A stretch of DNA of 64,000 nucleotides from Cyanophora paradoxa (lineage: Eukaryota > Glaucocystophyceae > Cyanophorales > Cyanophoraceae), in assembly GCA_004431415.1 (NCBI GenBank), contig QPMI01000015.1:62001-126000 (forward strand). Direction: 5' to 3'. The position numbers and the translations under genes were made by a program. The first letter of the stretch is position 1. Each line of letters opens with the position of its first letter. Positions 12,121 through 21,800 of the stretch are shown piece by piece. The notes under the pieces are model-generated. The model worked only from the letters and a program-made list of their open reading frames with translations, did not search any database and had not been told where the DNA came from.

Positions 12121-13859
12121 CCCGAACTCTAGACACGTCCGCCGCAGCAGAATTCCGCAGCGAACCGCCGAGCAGGTCCGCCCCCGGCGATCCGACTAGT
12201 TCTAGATCTAGCGCTAGCTCTAGCGCTTCCAATTCCTCGCCCGCGCGCCGCGGCGCGCGATATCGATGATCGACGTCGACGGCGCCCCGGAGCCCGAGCC
12301 CGAGCCTCCGAGGCTCGGAGCTAGCTATAGCGCGCCCGGCGGCCCCCGCGAGCTCGGCGTCGAGTCGGCGAGCTCGGCGCCCGTCGGCCGGCGATGCCAC
12401 GCCTGTAGAGCTCGAGTGCGCTCGCGCCGCAGAATCCGATCCGGCCTAGGCCTGAGATGCGAACGCTGCGTCGAGCGGGCCCGGATCCGGATCAGACACT
12501 GGTCGCGGGACTCGCGGCGCAGACGTACGCGCGCGCGTGCGCATGCCGGGGCGCCGGCACGGCTGCTAGAGCGCTAGCCTAGTAGCTAGCCCCGGCAGAG
12601 CGACCATATACGCATCTTTTAAAGCGACGCGTAGCGCTGGCGCGCGGTAGCGTCCGCTCACCCGCGCAGCAGGTAGCGCCAAGTTGATAGTAGGAGTCGC
12701 GAACATGCGCAAAGGCTCTGGTCAGTACGCAGCGACTTCCGCATGCGCAGCAGCTATGCGCATCGCGACGCAGAGGTCGGCCAGCTAGCTTTGAAGAGCT
12801 AGCTGAAAGTTTTGAGCAGCCCCCACGTATTAAGCGTCTGGTTAAATCCGGGCAAGGCCCAGATATAGTCTAGGGGTTTGTAACCAGAGGCCTAATAACA
12901 GAGTAATTACAGACCTGGATCTCTGATCCCTGACGATGTTCCCTTAATGCTTAGCCCGCCCCTGATGTGCTCCCAAGTTGCAGATGCAAAATGGCAGAGT
13001 TTCGCTGCTAGTATTTCGAGGCTGTGCGCCTCACAAAGAATGACAACTTTGGCAGGTCAGCGGCTACTTATACTAGCCCGCGTTGCAAACTAGCAAGTAT
13101 TTTCTAGGACTTTCACGGTTCTAGGATCCCGATTGGGTTCCGACTTGGGTTCCGAACCCCAACAACCGCTGCACCGAAAATCATTCGGCTGCGCCCGAAA
13201 GTCACCAAGCCAAGTCGCGACCGGCCACGCCTAGCCGGCTCCCGGCCCGCGGCCCGCGACCACGCCCGGCCAAGCTCTAGCCAGACTTGGTCTTGCCATC
13301 GCCCGCGACACCCGGTAACTCGGCGGTAAGGTAATCGGAGCCTACGGTGGAGTATAAAAGGGCCACTGACTTGCCGCGCGCGTCAGTTGGGTCCGGGGAA
13401 GGGCATGTAACCGCGGCGTATCCGAAGATCTAGATGCAGAGAGCAGGGACTTAAGCATAAGCTTAAGCTTAAGAAGGCGCGCGGTGCACGTGGGCGGGCG
13501 AGCCGCCGGGCCGGCTCCGAGGCTGGCCATGCCAGGCGAGCTGTCCTCGCGATCGAGGCGAGCTGTCCTCTAGAGGTAGGTAGGCCTCAGTGCCTAGCTA
13601 TATAGAGCGCGGGCCCCGGGGGCGGGGGATGGCTCGCAGATTGAACCTTGTATGGACGTGCTCGACCTCCTGCGCATGCCCCGCGCGCGGTCGTCGCGCG
13701 CGTGAGGCGTGGCGGGTGCACGAGTGCGCATGTGCTGCGGGTGCGTCACGGCCGCGGCGTGGCGCGGAGGCGCGCGCGCGGCGCCTAGGCCTAGGCCTAG
13801 GGGCTGGCGCGGCCGGCGCCTAGCTATAGGCCTCCGCGCGATCTGGGCGCGGGCGCGGG
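12121..13859. other. GC-rich non-coding region left of the insertion
   Basis: Dense in overlapping palindromes (CTAGATCTAG, GCTAGC, GGCGCC, repeated CCTAGG units near 13785-13800) and purine/pyrimidine GC tracts. Short frames exist but have arginine- or alanine-biased compositions typical of chance GC-rich ORFs. A canonical TATA box is the only regulatory-looking site. No gene supported. Confidence 0.5.
13353..13360 (+). promoter_or_regulatory. Candidate TATA box
   Basis: TATAAAAG sits in otherwise GC-rich DNA (13353-13360). No convincing downstream reading frame was found before the element starts at 13866. If it was a host promoter, the inserted element separates it from whatever lay to the right. 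Confidence 0.25.
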
Positions 13860-13865
13860 GACGCT
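13860..13865. repeat. Target-site duplication, left copy
   Basis: GACGCT immediately before the first base of the left terminal repeat. The identical hexamer follows the right terminal repeat at 36475-36480. Six bp is the usual Polinton/Maverick duplication size. Confidence 0.9.
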
Positions 13866-14158
13866 ACACATAGAGAAACGCGGCGTTTAAACCCTCGGCT
13901 TATCTTAATTGATCTTGTTTATATCTCTCGTATAATTTATATCAATCAATCGATAATCTGTGTGAAATCTATCGAATTCTTTAATATTTTGAATTTTGTG
14001 TAATTTATTGATAATTTATTGATGTTCTATTGTAAATTTATCTTAATTTCGATTTGTCTTACTTAAATCAATCTTGAATTTGTATAAGTTTCCGAATAAT
14101 ATAACTGGATCTTAATTAGATCTTGCCTCCGGTTTAAACGCCGCGTTTCTCTATGTGT
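13866..14158. repeat. Nested inverted repeat at left terminus
   Basis: The first 27 bases of the element (13866-13892) recur as a perfect reverse complement at 14132-14158, enclosing an AT-rich 239-bp interior. Each end of the element can therefore fold back on itself. A mirror-image copy exists at the right end. Confidence 0.9.
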
Positions 14159-14304
14159 GATTTTAACGCAATAAACGCGATTAATATGTATTTTATGCAA
14201 ATTCGATATAATCTCGATTGACGGAACATAAATTTGTGATATAATCACGATTGAAGTAGTCCACCGCCCATTCTATCGTAAAACGCAAAAATTCACACAG
14301 AGTT

Positions 14305-14850
14305 GCATTATGTCCAATTAAACAATCGATGAGATTGCGGCGTATTTTGTTGGAAGAGATGGTTACTGCATTATGTCCAATTAAACAATCGATGAAATAT
14401 CGGATGAAAATAATTCACTCGTTACGGCATTATGTCCAATTAAACAATCGTTGAGATTGCGGGAAACAAAAATGACCCCAGAGTTGCATTATGTCCAATT
14501 AAACAATCGATGAAATATCGGATGAAAATAATTCACTCGTTACTGCATTATGTCCAATTAAACAATCGATGAGATTGCGGCGTATTTTGTTGGAAGGGAT
14601 GGTTACTGCATTATGTCCAATTAAACAATCGATGAGATTGCGGTTCGATTTTTACTGTATCAAAAATGACCCCAGAGTTGCATTACGTCCAATTAAACAA
14701 TCGATGAGATTGCGGTTCGATTTTTACTGTATCAAAAATGACCCCAGAGTTGCATTATGTCCAATTAAACAATCGATGAGATTGGATTCTGTTTTTTACT
14801 GTATCAAAATTGTGTTTCAAGTGTAACATGTCCAATTAAACAGTCGATAA
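14305..14850 (+). repeat. Subterminal spaced repeat array (left)
   Basis: Eight copies of GCATTATGTCCAATTAAACA followed by ATCGATGA (starts near 14305, 14368, 14427, 14486, 14545, 14608, 14680 and 14751), plus a diverged ninth near 14827. Spacing is about 59-72 bp. The spacers are of a few types (for example AAATATCGGATGAAAATAAT). Iteron-like arrays at this position could bind a replication, transposition or transcription factor. A chance open frame across part of the array is not considered a gene. Confidence 0.9.
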
Positions 14851-14933
14851 TCAATGTGTAACAGGTGAATCCCAACGTGTAACAGGTGAATCCCAACGTG
14901 TAACAGGTGTAACAGGTAAATCCCAACGTATGT

Positions 14934-14943
14934 TATAAATATA
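14934..14943 (+). promoter_or_regulatory. TATA-like promoter of first left gene
   Basis: TATAAATATA ends 2 bases before the ATG at 14946. Comparable TATATA-type stretches lie within about 30 bases upstream of most genes of the element (15678, 16111, 33405, 34268, 34725). Confidence 0.4.
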
Positions 14944-14945
14944 CA

Positions 14946-15677
14946 ATGCCGCCGAAACGTAGAGGTGTTCCCGCTGGTGCTATGTCATATTCCGGCGGTG
15001 AAAGTCATGGATCTCTCAACACTACACCGATGAAATTCAACGGAATGAGCGAAGTGAAACCATCGCAACAGGAAGAAGACCCCTTAAATGCGGCGTATGA
15101 AGAAGCGCCCGGTGATAAAGCGCCGCAAACCTCCCAAAGTGAGCAACTGAACATTTCACCGGAAGTCTCGAAGATGAAGGCGGTCGGTGAAGGTGCGCGC
15201 CGGATTATCGGTGCTGCCGATGATCGTGAACTTGGTCTAAAAGATCTTTCACTCGCTCGCAAGGGTGAAGGTGTTTCCAAAGAATCCGACAAAGTAATTC
15301 AATCGATGGCTGGTGAAGTTACTTACAAGGTTGCGCCAACTCAAAACATCCACCGAATCCCGAAAGCGCAATGGGATGAGATGACCGCTAAATTAAAGGA
15401 TCTCGAAGCGAAATCAAGCGCTCTGGAACAGTATGTAACCGAGAAGAAGGAGAGATCGAAAATCAAGGAAATGCTGCGCAAAGAAGTATTCCGAATGGGT
15501 ATTACCGGTCTTCCCGATAAGCAGTTTATTGGTAAGAAGGAGACTCAAATTGATGAACAAGCGGTAGATGAGTTGAAGACAAAGACCCAAAAGGGAACAG
15601 TTGAACCTGGCGCAACCAAAGCGGAAGTCGACAAAGGTGTAGCTCCCACAGCATACAAGCGGAGAGTTTGGCTTTAA
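14946..15677 (+). CDS. Element hypothetical protein, 243 aa, coiled coil
   Basis: First gene inside the left repeat, starting MPPKRRGVPAG 19 bases from the TIR edge. The N-terminal ~90 residues are polar and probably disordered. Residues about 140-185 (QWDEMTAKLKDLEAKSSALE and on) form a likely coiled coil. The C-terminus is lysine-rich, ending AYKRRVWL. I do not recognise a family. The position beside the terminal repeat and the basic ends would suit a DNA- or terminus-associated protein, but this is inference from location only. Confidence 0.75.
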   Translation: MPPKRRGVPAGAMSYSGGESHGSLNTTPMKFNGMSEVKPSQQEEDPLNAAYEEAPGDKAPQTSQSEQLNISPEVSKMKAVGEGARRIIGAADDRELGLKDLSLARKGEGVSKESDKVIQSMAGEVTYKVAPTQNIHRIPKAQWDEMTAKLKDLEAKSSALEQYVTEKKERSKIKEMLRKEVFRMGITGLPDKQFIGKKETQIDEQAVDELKTKTQKGTVEPGATKAEVDKGVAPTAYKRRVWL

Positions 15678-15703
15678 TTATATATTGTTTAAAGAGGGAA
15701 TCA

Positions 15704-15922
15704 ATGGAGTTTCTGAAAAAGATCATTGAGATGTTTGAGATGCATTGCGTAACCGATTGTCACAATGACTGCTGCGATACGAAATTCGAAATGGATTTCT
15801 CAGATGGTGGAAGCGATGGAGGGCGAAGGCAATCGCAAGATTCGATAACAACTGAGACAGTCACCGTTACGGAAACTGAGACTGTCCGTCGCCGATCGTT
15901 TTCGCATAACGATCATAAATAA
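15704..15922 (+). CDS. Small Cys-containing acidic protein, 72 aa
   Basis: Begins MEFLKKIIEMFEMHC and has a short cysteine cluster (HCVTDCHNDCC, about residues 14-24), then a Gly/Ser/Asp segment, a Thr/Glu/Val-rich stretch and a basic tail. This ATG, rather than one 36 bases upstream in frame, is preferred because a TTATATAT box lies just before it and the upstream ATG overlaps the preceding gene. Family unknown. The cysteines could bind a metal, but spacing is not a recognised motif. Confidence 0.55.
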   Translation: MEFLKKIIEMFEMHCVTDCHNDCCDTKFEMDFSDGGSDGGRRQSQDSITTETVTVTETETVRRRSFSHNDHK

Positions 15923-16110
15923 TATCTTTGGTTATGGTATCGAATGCTCGAAGAGATCTACGCCATCATACTATCGAAACGACAGATTTACGCCGTTAAA
16001 TCTGCAATTGAAGAACGTAGACACCAACTGGCTTTGGTCACCAAAAAATGACACCATAAACTACTTAAAGACGTAACGCATAATACAGAGTGGTAAAAGA
16101 TTTTCTCAAC

Positions 16111-16120
16111 TATATATAAA
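16111..16120 (+). promoter_or_regulatory. TATA-like promoter
   Basis: TATATATAAA ends 7 bases before the ATG at 16128, in the same relative place as AT-rich boxes ahead of other genes of the element. Confidence 0.4.
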
Positions 16121-16127
16121 GTGGAAC

Positions 16128-16364
16128 ATGGCGACTGTAATTCATATAACCGAAGACATGATTAGTGTTATCGAATTCGGCGAAGAAGAAGAGGAGACCC
16201 GCGCCAATTACAAGATGAGAGATGCTCTCAGGAAGCGAACGCTCTACAACGAAGACCCGGTTTATCGGGAGTATAAGAAGGCGCAATCGCTCGCTTCATA
16301 TTATCGTCGTAAGGAGCGGGAGGGAATTGAAAACAAGTCGCGGGGACGTCCACGAAAGTATTAA
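16128..16364 (+). CDS. Small basic protein with C-terminal AT-hook-like motif, 78 aa
   Basis: Begins MATVIHITEDMISVIEFGEE, with an acidic patch at residues 18-24, then a strongly basic helical half (YKKAQSLASYYRRKERE) ending SRGRPRKY. The GRPRK core is the AT-hook signature for minor-groove binding, which would suit the AT-rich termini. It sits between the Cys-rich ORF and the primase, in the early/replication half of the element. Function is inferred from the motif alone. Confidence 0.65.
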   Translation: MATVIHITEDMISVIEFGEEEEETRANYKMRDALRKRTLYNEDPVYREYKKAQSLASYYRRKEREGIENKSRGRPRKY

Positions 16365-16570
16365 GGGAAATCCCCATTTGACCGCTGAACCCAATTACTC
16401 ATTTTTCGAGCGGTCTATCGATATGCTTCGATAGATCCGTTACCATCTCCCGATTGCCGTTTTTGGTAATTGGCGAGATATCAAGCACTTAAAGGTTAGC
16501 CGCCAAAAAATGACAGGAATCCGGAGAAACTCTTTTCTCTATCATAGATAAGACACCCCCGATTATCGAG

Positions 16571-18392
16571 ATGAACGCTGCCGCCAAGAAATCCCTGAAA
16601 CGCCTTGTTGATTGGCTTCGTGAAGACGATGTCCGGTCTGAGAATATCGTAATCCCCGTCGATCCCGATACCAAAAAACCCCTCTTCGCCCATAAAGACG
16701 GATCGTGGACTTGGGATAAATTCGATGAAGCCCTGAAATCCGGTAAGTATACTGCTTGGGGCATTCTCGCTCGCAACATCGTGGTTATCGACTTCGACCA
16801 AGAGGAGGATTTCGCCAAATTCGAGGAGGAATATCCCGATGATTTCGGTGGTGTCAATCCTCTTGCTAAAACCAAAAAAGGATATCATGTTTACTTCTCT
16901 CGTCCTGCTGACTTCGATACTGTTAAGCTCTGGGATAAAGCGGGTGCTTTCAAAGGTTATCCTAAGATTGACTGTAAGACAGTTGCATCCACTGGAACGG
17001 CTGGTTTGATTAACGTTTCCCCAAGCCCCGGTAAAACTTGGATCAGAGAACCATGGGCGGAAGGCTGTGAGTTGATCGAACCGAGTGCTGAACTCCAAAA
17101 GTGGATGATTGAAAACTACCTTTTTCCGAAAGGCGGACACTCTTCTATTGATAGGAGCATTGAAGAGGATTTGCAGAAACACATTCTCCGGAAACTTGAA
17201 GAATTCGGTTTCATCTTACCCACAATCATTAATGAGACCGAGAAGGGTTACAGTTACGGAATCTGGGAGATGGATGAGACCGGGAAACGAATCTATCTGT
17301 GTTTGAGTTGCAGGGTTTGCCCGGCTTATCTTCAACGTGCTGTGCAATTCGCTCAGAGAGCGCTTCGTGATGAAGAGAATCGTGCGTCTTTGGAGGAGAG
17401 ATCACAGGTTCTTCTTGGTATCGCAAAGAAACTCAAACAGACTAATTACCGAACTTCTCTTCTGTCTGATCTCACAGTTCTGATGAACGATAAGACATTC
17501 TTCGAGAGACTTGATACTGTTACCAATGTGATTGGATTCACAAATGGCGTGTTTGATCTGAATTCTATGACTTTCCGAAGGGGACTCCCAGAAGACATGA
17601 TCAGTAAGACTGTTGGTTATGATTATTGCCCCGAGGTGGATTCTGTGAAAGTCGCCAAGATCCTTTCCATCTACTCTGACATCATCGAAGAGGAAATTGA
17701 GCGCAATTTCGTGATGGGTTCGATCGCTTTCTCTCTGAGTGGTCGCACAGATATTCAAAAGTTAGATCAAAGAGATTACAGGTGGTAACGAGATGAAGGT
17801 TCGCGCCCTGTTCAAAGATCCTGTTACCTACATTCCTATGGGTCAAATCTTCTTATCGACGAATGAGAACCTGGGGATGAGTAAACCCGATGCTGCGATT
17901 TACCGGCGACTCTCTTACTATCGTTTCTCTTGTGTCTTCAAGCCCAACCCTCAACCTGGTGAGAAGAAAGCGGATACTTCGCTTATGTCCATCATGAATG
18001 ACGACGAATACAAGATGGCTCAAATGTCGATCTTCTTGGACATGTGGAAGAAACAGGATCTTGCACAGCTGCTGATGAATCCGCCACAGTCTATCATCGA
18101 TCAGGGACTTGAATACTTTAATGATAACGATAAAATCGGGGAATGGCTCCGCAGCACTTATGAGAAGACCGGAAGCCGAAATGATTTCATTTCGAGTGAA
18201 TCTATCATTGCTGGCTATCGTTCTGTTGATGATAAAACCGATGCCACGAGTATTGGAAAGCGAGTCCGCGAAGTCTTTAATGTGAAGTCTGAAACTGTTC
18301 GAGAAAGAGGTCAGGTGAAGCGTGGTTACTTCGGACTGAAAAAAAAGATTATGATTCAGGACGACGACGACGACGTAGAGGCTCCCAACTAA
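16571..18392 (+). pseudogene. Primase-superfamily 3 helicase, internally deleted and frameshifted
   Basis: The first part (16571-17788) carries an archaeo-eukaryotic primase/PrimPol-like domain: VVIDFD near residues 71-76, KKGYHVYF near 103-110, and a following CKTVASTG segment. A D5_N-like region follows (VIGFTNGVFDLNSMTFRRG). The second part (17793-18392) resumes in another frame with the late part of a D5-like helicase: ITGGNEMKVRALFKDP, then IFLSTNENLG (sensor/motif C) and AIYRRLSYYRF. Between SLSGRTDIQK and that block, families of this type carry the Walker A and Walker B motifs. Here they are absent and the two halves join out of frame near 17755-17775. This is best explained by a deletion of a few hundred bases, so ATPase activity should be lost. 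An assembly gap is the main alternative. Confidence 0.85.
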
Positions 18393-18459
18393 TTACAACA
18401 AAACATACTATTCTTACTGATAATTCATACTTTTTTTATAACCTTACTGAAAACAGTAA

Positions 18460-18552
18460 GTGTAACAGGTGTAACAGGTAAATCCCAAACTTTGCTCCTA
18501 GGGAGGTGAAAATCCGAAAACTTTGGGATTTACCTGTTACACCCGTTACACC
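18460..18552. repeat. Long hairpin repeat, copy 1
   Basis: The left arm GTGTAACAGGTGTAACAGGT continues AAATCCCAAA. The right arm is its near-perfect reverse complement ending CCCGTTACACC. The loop region carries CTCCTAGGGAGG, itself palindromic. It lies between the helicase gene and PolB. Two close relatives are at 35188-35279 and 35352-35442, and single arms occur in both terminal repeats. Confidence 0.9.
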
Positions 18553-18611
18553 GAATAAAAAATAAAAAATTGACTGGTGATTTAAAAATTGAACGTGTGT
18601 CTCAGTTGAAA

Positions 18612-18770
18612 ATGAATAACGTCAAAATGAACCAATCAATTGTGGAAGGTGATTTGGAAGAGGTTGCAAAGTTCATAAAGTATAATTGTGGTATCAATAA
18701 CAGGCGGAAGAGAAACTATGTTACTATATATATTCCAAAGGAAACAACGGTGAGAATCATTAGAACTTAA
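18612..18770 (+). CDS. Small basic hypothetical protein, 52 aa
   Basis: An ATG-initiated frame, MNNVKMNQSIVEGDLEEVAK, followed by NRRKRNYVTIYIPKETT, in the gap between the hairpin repeat and PolB. Composition matches its neighbours and it lies in the same direction, but there is no family match and length alone is weak evidence. Confidence 0.35.
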   Translation: MNNVKMNQSIVEGDLEEVAKFIKYNCGINNRRKRNYVTIYIPKETTVRIIRT

Positions 18771-18812
18771 TGCGTTCAAACTCCAAAATAAAAATGTTCC
18801 TTTATAGCAAAG

Positions 18813-21800
18813 ATGCCCCGCCAAACGAACAGACTGATCAAAGAAAAGAAAAATGAAATACTTGGATTGTTAGGAACTCTCTTAGTTACCGGTGAGATAA
18901 CCGAAGCGGAATTCGATAGAGAAGCCACCATCTTAGATAGACGACCGCGATTAGGACAACTCACTGAGATTGCAAATGACCTCTACAATCGCATGCAGAG
19001 GATGGAGGAGTTCATGGATGAAGGACAGAGATTAGGAGCAATTGACCCGGACATTGAAGATGGTCAAGCAATGAATCAAGCGTATTCGTGGTTGACCTAT
19101 CGCGCCCGAAACGAAGTTGTCGTGGATGCTATCGAATTCCTCGAAAGAATCGCACCAAGTCTACCGCAACGCATTAGAACCCGCTTAGATCAACTGAGAG
19201 CGGTTAAAGTCCGTCTTACTTTCGTTTGCAAATTCACCAAAGTAGGTAATCCGCGCATCTATATCACCAAATTCATTTACAGCGATTATTTCGTAATTAC
19301 CCGATCCCGCAACATAGACACAGAAGTTCGCAAAGCGTTACAGAAAATGCAAGAGGAAATGACGCAAGTGGATAGTTACCGTTTGGAGAAGATCGAAATA
19401 CTTAGAGGCATTATCATGTCTTATGCACCTGTGGGTGGTTGTTATTTCGCAACTCCGGAATGGATCGCATCCAAGAAGGCAACAGTGAATGTTAAGAATA
19501 TTGACGGTCAAGATTGCTTCAAGTATGCGATTTTGGCTTACCTGCATCGAAAGGACATTAACAAACACAAGAGCAATGAACCAAGCCAATACCGCCGATG
19601 GTTAAATGAACTCAATTTCGATGGTATTCAGTTTCCCATTGCATGTGATGCTGAGGTAATCGATCGTTTCGAAGAACTAAACCCCGATCTATCTATTAAC
19701 ATTTACGGAGCCGATAACGCCAAAGAGTGTTTCTTTCCTCTCCATCAATCAAGTAACCCAAGGAGAAAGACCAAGATAAACCTTTTACTTATCGAAAACA
19801 CCGAAGATGATCGGGGACACTACATCACTATCATGTCTTTTAGTCGTCTTCTGAAAACTACGTTTGATAAAGCATGTGATGGTCGCATTTATTACTGTGA
19901 AACCTGCCTGTCACGTTTTAGAACTCAGGAGAAATTAGACCTGCATGTTGAATCGAATCGCTGCATTGATTGGAGGGAGAGCAAAGGCAAATGCCCGAAG
20001 GCGGGAAGCGTAATTGAATTCGGTCTGCAACATCTACGTAAAACTGTGTGGCTTCCTGTGATCTGTTATGTTAAAGTTGAAGATCATTCAGTTGCTATCG
20101 ATGCTCAGAGGAGTAAACGTGAGATTAAAGCGGTTTCACTGAGAGTGGTAATGGGAGAAGAAGTGAGAGCATACCATTTCGAGGGAACCGATCCACTTGG
20201 TTCTCTCTTTGCTACTCTCCAAGATATCAGACCCGAAATCGTTGAGACGCTGTTTAGAAACATTCCCATGCATCCACTCACAGATGATCAGAAGGCGGAA
20301 TACAAGGTAACAAAACACTGTTACATTTGCTCTCAGAGATTCACCCACGAAAACTTCCCGGTTCGCGATCATTGCCACCAATCCGGCGATTTCATCGGAA
20401 AGGCATGCCGAAACTGTAACCTCCACAGGCGCATCTCAAAACAAACCAAAGTAGCTATCGTGGTCGATCACATGGATGAATGCGGGCATGGAATATTCCG
20501 CAAAATCGCCCAACAAGACGATAAACTACGTGTTGAGATTCTAAGCAAGAATTTCGATCAATACCTATCGCTTCAATGGGGCATGTGGAAGTTCATCGAT
20601 GCTTCCCATTTTATGGATTTCCAATCTGTTGATGTCGGCGATTTAATGAGAAAGTTTGAAGCATTCCGCAAATTGGCGTTTTCTCAATATGGATTGGATC
20701 CTGCACATTATGTTAGCGCACCGGGTCTCTCTTGGGACGCTATGCTCAAACATACGAAAGTTAAGATTGAACTAATCGATGATGTAGAGAAATACGAATT
20801 TGTTGAGAGAGCCATTCGCGGTGGATTTGCAACCATGCCCACACGATACGCAAAGGTAGAAAACCCCGACGATCATATAGTATTGTTGGATGCGAATAAT
20901 CTTTATGGGTATGCACTCAGTCAACCACTACCTATCGGAGATTATCGATGGGAAGACATCACAGAGGCACTTAAAGAGGTAGAGGGACGAAGCGCATTTA
21001 TTGAAGTTGATCTTGAATACCCCACAAACCTTGAAGATCATTACGATTTCCCACTGATCGTGAATAAAGAAGTGATCACCACTGAGATGCTTGGTGATTA
21101 TCAACGAAACCTATTAGATCTGACGGGCGAAAAGATCAGCAAAGACCCCAAACTTACGGCGACATTTACTCCCAAGAATAAATACGTGATTGCTCGACCT
21201 CTTCTTAATTACATCGTTAAGAAGGGTGTCGTTTTAAAAAAGATACATAAAGTTCTCTCATTCGCTACTTCCCCATTCATGAAATCATATATTGGTCTGA
21301 ATACTCTACTCAGGCACAAATCTACTAACCATTTCGAAAGCGACTTCTTTAAACTCATGAACAATGCGATTTATGGTAAATGCTTGGAATCTTGCAGGGG
21401 TCGCTCAACTGTCAAGATCGCTAACAGTGAGAAACTCTGTAAGAAATACGCAGCAAGTCCGCTTATCAAGGCGACCAATGTATTAAACGAAAATGCCGTT
21501 GCCTTTGAGATGTATTCGAAGCATGTTAATTTAGATAAGCCCGTAGCAATTGGCGCTTTTGTATTGGATTTCGCGAAACTCCATAATTATCGGTTCTTCT
21601 ATGATGTGGTAAGGAAGAAGTGGGAAACAGCTAAACTACTGTTCCACGATACAGATTCGTTCTGTCTGTTCCTGAAAACGGATAATCTAAACGAAGATAT
21701 GAAAGAGATAGGTGAGTTTCTCGATAGGAGCAATTACGATAAATCCCATCCTCTCGTGAGTATCAAAAACCGCATGGTTCCCGGTAAATATAAGAATGAG

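Larger units (their letters stand above)
13866..14926 (+). repeat. Left terminal inverted repeat (1061 bp)
   Basis: Starts ACACATAGAGAAACGCGGCG and matches the reverse complement of 35414-36474 over its whole length. I noticed one substitution (in the AT-rich part near 14083 versus 36257). It contains an outer nested inverted repeat, an array of spaced 28-bp repeats, and an inner cluster of GTGTAACAGGTGAATCCCAA units. The inner limit (14926) falls exactly at the end of one hairpin arm. Confidence 0.95.

Noticed and set aside
12266-12577. Arg-rich plus-strand frame
   Set aside because: Low-complexity GC-rich DNA with frames open on both strands.
13590-13823. 77-aa Arg/Ala-rich frame downstream of the TATA box
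   Set aside because: Composition follows CGCG and CCTAGG repeats; no domain or similarity.
14063-14248. 61-residue frame in the terminal repeat (mirror at 36092-36277)
   Set aside because: AT-rich terminal DNA without promoter-like context, and it differs between the two ends by an amino-acid change. More likely chance.
14569-14826. 85-residue frame in the left TIR (mirror copy at 35514-35771)
   Set aside because: It is a translation of the subterminal repeat array, the same in both repeats, with internally repetitive peptide and no independent sign of coding.
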